Positions 1 through 5,364 of a DNA stretch of 6,687 nt are shown here, in pieces. The stretch lies in contig DCQY01000072.1 of the NCBI GenBank assembly GCA_002323995.1, forward strand, positions 1-6,687, in the 5' to 3' direction. The first letter of the stretch is position 1. The number at the start of each line of letters is the position of its first letter. The position numbers and the translations under genes were made by a program. The notes under the pieces are model-generated. The model was not told the origin of the DNA, searched no databases, and saw nothing but the letters and a program-made list of their open reading frames with translations. The stretch is from Akkermansiaceae bacterium UBA1506. Its GTDB lineage: Bacteria; Verrucomicrobiota; Verrucomicrobiia; Verrucomicrobiales; DEV007.

Positions 1-813
1 GCGCACTTGCTCCCTAATCCCTGCTTCGAGCTGGTTCGCCACGATGTTATCGACCCTTTTAAGTTTGAGGTCGACCAGATCTACAATCTCGCCTGCCCCG
101 CGTCCCCGCCGCACTACCAATTCAATCCCATCAAGACGACCAAGACTTCCGTGATGGGAGCCATCAACTGCCTTGGCCTCGCCAGGCGCGTCAAAGCCCG
201 CGTCTTCCAGGCCTCCACCTCTGAAGTCTATGGCGATCCTGAAGTCCACCCCCAGCCGGAGTCCTATAAAGGCAGTGTCAATCCCATCGGTATCCGCGCC
301 TGCTACGATGAAGGCAAGCGTTGCGCCGAAACGCTCTTTTTCGATTACCATCGTCAGAACGACGTCGATATCCGCGTGGTCCGCATCTTTAACACCTATG
401 GCCCCCGCATGCTGCCTGACGACGGACGCGTCGTTTCCAACTTCATCGTCCAGGCCCTCAAAGGGGAGGACATCACCATCTACGGTGACGGCACCCAGAC
501 CCGCTCCTTCTGCTATGTCGACGACCTCATCGAAGGCTTCGTCCGCCTCATGAACACCGAAGGCGTCACGGGGCCCATTAATATCGGTAACCCTGGAGAA
601 TTCACTATGCTTGAACTCGCCGAGCTCATCCTTAAGCAAGTCGGCGGCAGTTCCAAGCTCAGCTTTCACCCGCTCCCTAGCGATGATCCACTTCAACGAC
701 AACCCGACATAACTCTGGCCAAAGAAAAACTGGGCTGGGAGCCCTCCGTATCACTCGAGCAGGGCCTCGAGAAAACGATCGATTACTTTCGCGGCCTCGT
801 TGCCGGTCACTAA
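1..813 (+). CDS. uxs: UDP-glucuronate decarboxylase (UDP-xylose synthase), 5'-truncated
   Basis: This enzyme converts UDP-glucuronate to UDP-xylose through an NAD-bound 4-keto intermediate in the cytoplasm. It is an extended short-chain dehydrogenase. The frame is open from base 1 (270 codons to TAA), so the true start lies upstream; the TTG at base 7 is not a credible start because it falls inside the conserved NP-x-FELVRHDV block. About 45-50 N-terminal residues with the GxxGxxG dinucleotide site are missing, judged from a usual length of ~310-320. Counting codons from base 1, visible motifs are LACPASP (30-36), STSEVYG (72-78), the catalytic YxxxK as Y102/K106 in CYDEGKR, RIFNTYGPRM (128-137), DDGRVVSNF (140-148) and YGDGTQTRSF (161-170), followed by NIGNPGEFTMLELAE. 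All are hallmarks of the UXS branch rather than of dTDP-glucose dehydratase or GalE. Its substrate comes from the Ugd encoded at the other end of the window. The GC-rich codon usage matches ugd and differs from the genes between them. The visible part looks intact. Confidence 0.95.
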   Translation, partial: AHLLPNPCFELVRHDVIDPFKFEVDQIYNLACPASPPHYQFNPIKTTKTSVMGAINCLGLARRVKARVFQASTSEVYGDPEVHPQPESYKGSVNPIGIRACYDEGKRCAETLFFDYHRQNDVDIRVVRIFNTYGPRMLPDDGRVVSNFIVQALKGEDITIYGDGTQTRSFCYVDDLIEGFVRLMNTEGVTGPINIGNPGEFTMLELAELILKQVGGSSKLSFHPLPSDDPLQRQPDITLAKEKLGWEPSVSLEQGLEKTIDYFRGLVAGH

Positions 814-992
814 AGTCATCCGCTTCATTATCTAGCACTATTTGTGACGAGCTAAGTCGCCAAGCGCCTCTCGAAATTATTTTCACGGCATAACGTTGGT
901 GAAAAGCGCACTGGTTTTATCACATACTAATAAATCTCAAAATCTGCATTCAATTAACAAATAGTTATATTTTCATGCTTCGCAGATAGAAT
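814..992 (+). promoter_or_regulatory. AT-rich gap, probable promoter region of the flippase-led unit
   Basis: This 179-bp gap separates the GC-rich uxs from the AT-richer four-gene unit. Its right half is strongly AT-rich. A TATATT box at 966-971 is a possible -10 element, with only a poor -35 candidate (TCTGCA, 943-948, 17-bp spacing, 3 of 6 matches to consensus). I see no convincing intrinsic terminator after uxs and no JUMPstart-like element. A promoter here is inferred mainly from the tight operon that begins just downstream; the exact boxes are a weak guess. Confidence 0.25.
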
Positions 993-2498
993 GTGGCATT
1001 TGTCAAAATTTTCTTTCACTTGATGCAACAAGTAAATCGCATCAATCATTCCGAATTAAAGAAAAAATCAGCTAAGGGTGGGATCTCTACAATGGCTGCT
1101 CAAGCCACCACGATCTGCATTCAGATCGTCTCAACAATCGTTCTAGCCCGCATATTAACCCCAAGCGACTATGGCATAGTTGCTATGGTCCTAGTTGTCA
1201 CTGGATTCGCCGGCGTGTTTCGCGACTTAGGCTTGTCCACCGCAGCAATACAGGCGAAAAATCTTTCCCGTGAACAACAAAGCAACTTATTCTGGCTAAA
1301 CATTGCCGCTGGCACATTGCTAACTGCATTGGTCGCTTCACTCTCTCCAGCCATCTCCTGGTTCTACTCTGAGCCTAGACTAAAGATGGTAACCATAGTA
1401 CTCTCTGCAAACTTTCTTATAGCAAGCATTGGAGCCCAGCACAACGCACACCTCGCTCGCGAAATGCGTTTGTACGTAAGTGCTACTGCGAATGTTTTCG
1501 GGGCAATCATTGGGCTACCCGTTTCAATCTTTCTCGCCCTTCAAGGAGCCTCTTACTGGGCTTTAGTGATTGCCTCTCTCTCCTCTAGTCTGACCTCTAC
1601 GCTGATTCTTTGCAAACTGTCGCGACTAAAAATATCGCTACCCACGAAGACAGGAGACGTTAGAAAACTTTTAAATTTTGGAGTGAGCATCACTGCATTC
1701 GACATCGTAAATTACTTTAGTCGCAATTTGGACAACGCTCTCATTGGGAGATTCCTCGGCTCTCTACCGCTGGGACTTTACAGCCGAGCGTATTCGATCC
1801 TCATGCTTCCAATAGGAACTCTACGAGGCCCCATCAATGCGGTAGGTCTTCCAGCGCTGAGTCGCCTGCAAGACGACAAAGCAGCGTTCAAAAAATGTTT
1901 CTGCCGTCTTACTCGCATCTTAGCCTTCGTCTCTATGCCACTGACGGCCTTCTTTCTAGTTTCCGGCAAACCCTTAACCAACGTGATCTTTGGATCAAAC
2001 TGGCAAGGTGTGGCGCCTATTTATCAAGTCCTTGCAGCAGTTGGTTTCATCCAGCCTGTTTCGAGCCTAGGTGGGATGCTAATGCTCTCTCTTGGAGAAG
2101 GCCGAAAATATTTCCAAGTTGGCTTGGTAGGAGCGATACTAGCCTCCGGGTCCTTTGTTATCGGTCTATTTTGGGGTGCTATAGGAGTCGCGTCATCCTA
2201 CGCTATCATGACCTACTTAACACTTCTACCAATGATGATCTGGATTCTGAAAGGTAGCCCCGTTTCTTTACAAGATTTCTTTCTTTCAATCAACTCACCA
2301 GCCTTCTCTAGCATAGCAAGCGCGATACTGACTTATCTGTTATCGTTAAAATACCCCTCAGGACCCGACGTCCTCCTCATTACGCTCCAACTCCTCAGTT
2401 TTTCATTTTTTTACCTTGGTTTCACCTACACAACGAAAAGCGGAAGGGAAAATGTCTCTTATTGCGTTAACTTAATTAAAATGCAGTTTTCAAAATAG
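993..2498 (+). CDS. Wzx-type polysaccharide flippase (MOP superfamily, WzxC-like)
   Basis: This is a predicted inner-membrane flippase that moves lipid-linked glycan units from the cytoplasmic to the periplasmic face. The 501-residue length and many hydrophobic segments (roughly 35-54, 60-80, 100-124, 130-150, 163-210, 308-333, 340-365, 374-420, 435-480) fit the MOP family (12-14 helices). Family-like stretches are LARILTPSDYGIVAMV near 51-66, FRDLGLSTAAIQ at 76-87 and IGRFLGSLPLGLYSRAY at 251-267, resembling the Polysacc_synt_3/WzxC branch. The start is uncertain: GTG at 993 gives the longest form, while ATG at 1023 (residue 11) is equally plausible; neither has a good ribosome binding site. 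ATG at 1092 follows a purine-rich stretch but would remove the LKKKSAKGG segment that normally precedes the first helix. The gene ends 3 nt before the aminotransferase. GC is about 43-50% in sampled lines, below the flanking genes. The transported unit cannot be read from sequence. Confidence 0.9.
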   Translation: MAFVKIFFHLMQQVNRINHSELKKKSAKGGISTMAAQATTICIQIVSTIVLARILTPSDYGIVAMVLVVTGFAGVFRDLGLSTAAIQAKNLSREQQSNLFWLNIAAGTLLTALVASLSPAISWFYSEPRLKMVTIVLSANFLIASIGAQHNAHLAREMRLYVSATANVFGAIIGLPVSIFLALQGASYWALVIASLSSSLTSTLILCKLSRLKISLPTKTGDVRKLLNFGVSITAFDIVNYFSRNLDNALIGRFLGSLPLGLYSRAYSILMLPIGTLRGPINAVGLPALSRLQDDKAAFKKCFCRLTRILAFVSMPLTAFFLVSGKPLTNVIFGSNWQGVAPIYQVLAAVGFIQPVSSLGGMLMLSLGEGRKYFQVGLVGAILASGSFVIGLFWGAIGVASSYAIMTYLTLLPMMIWILKGSPVSLQDFFLSINSPAFSSIASAILTYLLSLKYPSGPDVLLITLQLLSFSFFYLGFTYTTKSGRENVSYCVNLIKMQFSK

Positions 2499-2501
2499 GA
2501 T

Positions 2502-3623
2502 ATGAACACGCGCATTCCTGTCGCTATTCCTGATCTTTCAGGAAATGAAAAAAACTATGTACAAGATGCATTGGATAGCACATGGATATCTTCATCTGGG
2601 AAGTACCTAGATCAATTCGAAAGCGATTTTGCCCAAGTTTGCGGGTCTAAACACTGCCTTGCTGTCTCTAATGGCACCGTTGCTTTGCACCTTGCCCTTC
2701 TTACTCTAAATGTAATGCCGGGCGATGAGGTTATCGTCCCATCATTAACCTACGTCGCCACAGCGAATGCAGTAAAGTATGTCGGCGGAGTCCCAGTTTT
2801 TGTTGACGTTATGTCTTCAGACTGGTGCTTGTCGCCGGAAAAGATCGAAGACGCGATCACACCAAGGACCAAAGGCATTATAGCTGTCCATCTATATGGT
2901 CATCCCGCCGATATGGATTCGATAAATCATATCGCAGGCGTCAATGGCCTATGGGTTGTGGAGGATGCTGCTGAAGCACCATTCGCGAGTTACAAGGGAA
3001 GACCAACTGGATCTCTCGCAACGATCGCCACTTTTTCTTTTTACGGAAACAAGGTCATAACTTCCGGCGAGGGCGGTGCAATCACTTTGAATGAGGACCG
3101 CCTCGCGCTTAGAGCAAAAACACTACGTGGCCAAGGTGTCGACCCAAACAGAAGATACTTTTTCCCTATCACTGGCTACAACTTTCGACTCACAAATGTC
3201 GCCGCAGCAATCCTCTGTGCGCAACTGGAACGACATGTTGAGATCATCGAAGCTCGCAAGAGAATCTACCAACTCTATGAAGAGAAATTAAGTGATGTCT
3301 CAGGAGTCCATTTTCAGCCAGTCTCGGAGGACGTTGTCCTTAGCCCATGGCTTTTTTGTATAACCATCGATGAAGATGCCGGAAAGACTAGGGACGAGGT
3401 CGCGCAAAGGTTGGAAGATCAAGACATCGAAACCCGCCCATTTTTCATTCCTCTTCACCTCTTACCGCCGTTTCGGGAAGACGCGCATAACCGATCGGCA
3501 GATCTTTCCAACACCCTAAGGCTATCAGCTTCAGGTATGAATCTTCCGACCTACACCAATCTGTCTGAAAATAAGATTGAAAGGATAACGAATACAATCA
3601 AGGGATTCCTAGATAATGCCTAA
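2502..3623 (+). CDS. DegT/DnrJ/EryC1/StrS sugar aminotransferase, perosamine-synthase-like
   Basis: This is a PLP-dependent aminotransferase of 373 residues that puts an amino group on a 4-keto nucleotide sugar. Visible parts are VSNGTVALHLALL (55-67), GDEVIVPSLTYVATANA (74-90), the PLP-contacting VEDAAEA (153-159, D155) and FSFYGNKVITSGEGG (178-192), in which K184 is the Schiff-base lysine; its presence argues for an aminotransferase and against a ColD-like dehydratase. The opening pattern (LSGNEKNYV, STWISSSGKY, FESDFA), length and C-terminal DIETRPFFIPLH...LS...GMNLPTYTNLS resemble, from memory, GDP-perosamine synthase (Vibrio cholerae RfbE, Per), which uses glutamate and GDP-4-keto-6-deoxymannose. 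LegC/PglE-like enzymes acting on UDP-sugars are the main alternative. The family is near certain; the substrate is inference, and no GDP-mannose dehydratase lies in the window. An AGGA sits only one base before the ATG, so coupled translation from the flippase is likely. The end overlaps the acyltransferase by 8 nt. Confidence 0.93.
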   Translation: MNTRIPVAIPDLSGNEKNYVQDALDSTWISSSGKYLDQFESDFAQVCGSKHCLAVSNGTVALHLALLTLNVMPGDEVIVPSLTYVATANAVKYVGGVPVFVDVMSSDWCLSPEKIEDAITPRTKGIIAVHLYGHPADMDSINHIAGVNGLWVVEDAAEAPFASYKGRPTGSLATIATFSFYGNKVITSGEGGAITLNEDRLALRAKTLRGQGVDPNRRYFFPITGYNFRLTNVAAAILCAQLERHVEIIEARKRIYQLYEEKLSDVSGVHFQPVSEDVVLSPWLFCITIDEDAGKTRDEVAQRLEDQDIETRPFFIPLHLLPPFREDAHNRSADLSNTLRLSASGMNLPTYTNLSENKIERITNTIKGFLDNA

Positions 3624-4083
3624 CAAAGCTACGGTTGAATTTAGAAAGCTCGCCGGCAGAGACGTTTACCAGCTTGTGGAATTCTTTCTAGAAGTTAAAC
3701 GAGATCAACTAGATAAATTTTTCCATCCTCATCAATTCAACAAAGCTACCGCAAAGCACATCAGCGAATATAGCGGAGAGGACTTCTACTGTGCTGCATG
3801 GAGGGGTTCTAGCATTGTAGGCTACGGCATGCTGAGGGGGTGGGATGAGGGATACAAAACTCCGACTCTTGGCGTAGTTGTGTCAAACAACCAACAAGGT
3901 AAAGGGCTCGGACAACAGTTAACAGAATTTCTCATCAAACAAGCACGATTCATGGGAGCAAAGTCGATTCGCCTAAAAGTTTACACAAAGAACACCCCGG
4001 CGCATCGACTTTACAAGAAACTTGGGTTTAAATTTGAGCCCTTTGGGCCGGGAGAGCAACTAGGGCATATCCATTTGGAATGA
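3616..4083 (+). CDS. GNAT-family N-acyltransferase, probably for the amino sugar
   Basis: This 155-residue protein has a single GNAT fold and should transfer an acyl group from acyl-CoA to an amine. The acetyl-CoA-binding motif A is VVVSNNQQGKGLGQQL (87-102) with Q94-x-x-G97-x-G99, followed by the typical late block N126-TPAHRLYKKLGFKF (to 140). Other visible blocks are FFHPHQF (35-41) and GYGMLRGWDEGY (69-80), which I recall from GNAT proteins in polysaccharide loci, though I cannot verify this. The ATG lies inside the end of the aminotransferase gene (8-nt overlap); AAGGGA at 3600-3605, 10 nt upstream, is a reasonable ribosome binding site. The translational coupling makes the aminotransferase product, a 4-amino-4,6-dideoxy sugar, the natural substrate guess. 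Known perosamine N-acetyltransferases such as WbdR and PerB are left-handed beta-helix proteins, so a GNAT here would be a different solution; WecD and PseH are precedents for GNATs acting on nucleotide amino sugars. The acyl donor cannot be told. The family call is secure; the substrate is inferred. Confidence 0.88.
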   Translation: MPNKATVEFRKLAGRDVYQLVEFFLEVKRDQLDKFFHPHQFNKATAKHISEYSGEDFYCAAWRGSSIVGYGMLRGWDEGYKTPTLGVVVSNNQQGKGLGQQLTEFLIKQARFMGAKSIRLKVYTKNTPAHRLYKKLGFKFEPFGPGEQLGHIHLE

Positions 4084-5127
4084 ATGAACGAGAACCTCCT
4101 TATTTGCACTGATGACTCTGCCTTCCCGCAAAATTTCATTTCAGGGTACGAAAAAAACGGCGTCACGCCGTTTGTGGGCACAAAGAATTTCTTCTTAGAC
4201 TGTGGCGCAGCGGCTTATACTCATTTCTTTTGGCCTGAAGAAATGTGCGACTGGTCCTTACCGAGCAGGTCCCAAATATCTCATCTTTCCGCAATGCTAG
4301 AAAGAAGATCCGGGGGTTCGAAAATCATACAATCAGTAAACAATCTTATACCACACGAGAGTGGTGATAACCAAATTTGGAAAGAGCTATATCAACTATT
4401 TTACCGCCATGCTGCTGTCATTCATCACTTCAGCCGCATTTCAAAAGAGATTGTATGTCGTGAATTTCCTGAGACCCGGTCAGCAAACCATGTTATTCAC
4501 ACGGGAATTGACTATACGAAAATTCAAGAGTTTAGAACTGTCTCCCGCGAAGCAGCAAGAAAACGTTTTGGTCTTAAAGATGATGAATGTGTGTTCCTAA
4601 TCTTTGGAGCGATTCGATCGATGCAGGAACTCGAATTGATTCGCTCAGCATGGAAGCGGTCACAAGCAAAGAACAAAAAACTGTTATTCGCGGGAAGACT
4701 AAATCTCAGGCAAGCATCAAAACTAAAAATGAAAGTCGCACAGAGAACCCTGAGAGCAGCACTCTGGGAACTAAAGGCCCACAACCATTGCAAATTCATT
4801 CCTGAATCGGAGGTCCCGGAACTTTTTGACGCTGCAGATGCCACCATTGTGCTCCGACAAAACTCTCTCAGCTCAGGAATTCCATGCCTCGCCATGACCC
4901 TTGGGAAATATGTTATTGTTCCAAGATTAAATGCGATGGAAGAGTATGTAGAGGGAACTGAAAACGGGCTTTACTCGCCCGGATCAGCAGAAGATTTGGC
5001 CGGAGCGATCGATTTAGCTACAAAAACAAACCTAAAGGCCATTGGTATGAAAAATATTACTCATGCTAAGCAATGGAATTGGGAAGTGGGCGCACTAAAA
5101 GTTCTGAACGCAGCGAAGAATACGTGA
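4084..5127 (+). CDS. GT-B fold glycosyltransferase (GT4-like, non-canonical donor site)
   Basis: This 347-residue protein is a predicted cytoplasmic or membrane-associated retaining-type GT-B glycosyltransferase. The N-terminal half has HFFWPEEMCDW (47-57), resembling the HxHWPE motif of some GT4-like enzymes, and SVNNLIPHE (84-92), resembling HNLxPHE, then an amphipathic stretch ending in VIHTGID (137-143). The C-terminal half begins at ARKRFGLKDDECVFLIFGAIR (158-178) and continues with FIPESEVPELFDAADATIVLR (from 238) and SSGIPCLAMTLGKYVIVPRLNAMEEYVEGTENGLY (263-297), a usual nucleotide-sugar-binding layout. The two Glu of the classical EX7E motif are absent: S261 and L269 occupy those places. 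ATG directly follows the TGA of the acyltransferase gene with a weak GGAA 4 nt upstream, so coupled translation is likely. A perfect hairpin lies in codons 24-30. Donor and acceptor are unknown; the acylated amino sugar or xylose made nearby are candidates. A second in-frame stop follows at 5131. This is the most AT-rich gene here (a sampled line is 40% GC). Confidence 0.88.
   Translation: MNENLLICTDDSAFPQNFISGYEKNGVTPFVGTKNFFLDCGAAAYTHFFWPEEMCDWSLPSRSQISHLSAMLERRSGGSKIIQSVNNLIPHESGDNQIWKELYQLFYRHAAVIHHFSRISKEIVCREFPETRSANHVIHTGIDYTKIQEFRTVSREAARKRFGLKDDECVFLIFGAIRSMQELELIRSAWKRSQAKNKKLLFAGRLNLRQASKLKMKVAQRTLRAALWELKAHNHCKFIPESEVPELFDAADATIVLRQNSLSSGIPCLAMTLGKYVIVPRLNAMEEYVEGTENGLYSPGSAEDLAGAIDLATKTNLKAIGMKNITHAKQWNWEVGALKVLNAAKNT
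4151..4173 (-). terminator. Terminator-like hairpin facing the minus strand, inside the glycosyltransferase gene
   Basis: Bases 4155-4173 form a perfect inverted repeat with an 8-bp stem (AAACGGCG / CGCCGTTT) and a 3-nt loop (TCA). Seven A residues run from 4151 to 4157, so a minus-strand transcript would have a GC-rich hairpin followed by seven U, the classical intrinsic terminator form. On the + strand the same RNA hairpin forms in codons 24-30 of the glycosyltransferase but is followed by GUGGGC rather than U, so it should not terminate sense transcription. It would stop antisense transcripts leaving the glycosyltransferase gene towards the acyltransferase. The repeat is certain; its function is inferred. 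Confidence 0.4.
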
Positions 5128-5180
5128 TACTAAAACCCGATCATTGAGAATTCTTTCTATTAAAATACCTTTGAACCCAG

Positions 5181-5202
5181 TTACGAGTAAGACAGTTCGT
5201 AA
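5181..5202. repeat. Short inverted repeat TTACGA / TCGTAA
   Basis: TTACGA (5181-5186) and TCGTAA (5197-5202) are exact reverse complements around a 10-nt loop, with G-U wobble pairs possible at both ends of the stem. There is no T-run after it, so it is not a good terminator. It may be a protein-binding site or chance; nothing else supports a role. Confidence 0.2.
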
Positions 5203-5325
5203 TCAACGAAAAATATGTTCAATACGAGATGACCACTACGAGTCGCCGCTCCACAAAAGTTAAAAGATTTCACCGCAGCAAATCCCAAGCTCCCCGTTAA
5301 AAAGCAGGGTTTTCCACTCAAGTTT

Positions 5326-5343
5326 AAATTTTTCCAAATTTTT
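5326..5343. repeat. Tandem AAATTTTT direct repeat upstream of ugd
   Basis: Two identical AAATTTTT octamers lie at 5326-5333 and 5336-5343, a period of 10 bp, 22-39 bp before the ugd start codon. A/T tracts phased at about one helical turn can bend DNA or act as an UP-like element, but two copies are few and no -10/-35 pair can be assigned beside them. The repeat is certain; a role is speculative. Confidence 0.3.
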
Positions 5344-5351
5344 ACCCACAA

Positions 5352-5364
5352 AGAATCTGATTCT
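5352..5364. promoter_or_regulatory. 13-bp palindrome abutting the ugd start codon
   Basis: AGAATC-T-GATTCT is a perfect odd palindrome that ends on the base before the ATG at 5365, where a ribosome binding site should lie; no Shine-Dalgarno-like sequence is visible. It could be an operator overlapping the start, a small hairpin at the initiation region, or chance. A related AGAATTCT palindrome occurs at 5147-5154 in the same gap. The symmetry is directly visible; a function is inferred. Confidence 0.3.

Larger units (their letters stand above)
5128..5364 (+). promoter_or_regulatory. AT-rich gap before ugd, likely holding its promoter and leader
   Basis: This 237-bp gap carries no credible gene; the short minus-strand reading frame that enters it resembles nothing recognisable. 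It holds several small structures: an AGAATTCT palindrome (5147-5154), a 6-bp inverted repeat TTACGA / TCGTAA around a 10-nt loop (5181-5202), three copies of TACGAG (5182, 5223, 5237), a tandem AAATTTTT pair (5326-5343) and a 13-bp palindrome against the ugd ATG. TTGAGA (5144-5149) and TAAAAT (5161-5166) resemble -35 and -10 boxes but sit only 11 bp apart. No clear intrinsic terminator closes the upstream unit, so read-through into ugd cannot be excluded. Confidence 0.3.

Noticed and set aside
173..553. Ser/Pro-rich + strand open frame inside uxs
   Set aside because: It is the out-of-frame shadow of the conserved UXS sequence, with a composition typical of frame-shifted GC-rich DNA.
814..992. 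Insertion-sequence remnant or attachment site at the left cassette boundary
   Set aside because: No terminal inverted repeats, target-site duplication, tRNA end or transposase fragment could be found at either boundary.
2399..2412. T-rich tracts near the flippase 3' end as a phase-variation site
   Set aside because: The longest run is only seven T, the reading frame is intact, and there is no sign of alternative lengths or a slippage-prone repeat.
4524..4895. 123-residue minus-strand open frame within the glycosyltransferase gene
   Set aside because: It lies wholly opposite conserved GT-B coding sequence, has no recognisable domain and no clear ribosome binding site.
5144..5166. Possible promoter TTGAGA ... 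TAAAAT just after the glycosyltransferase
   Set aside because: Each box is a good match alone, but the 11-bp spacing is far too short for a sigma-70-type promoter.
5278..5313. Possible terminator hairpin AAATCCC ... GGGTTTT before ugd
   Set aside because: The stem has an internal mismatch, the loop is about 20 nt and the T-run is short, so it is too weak to call.
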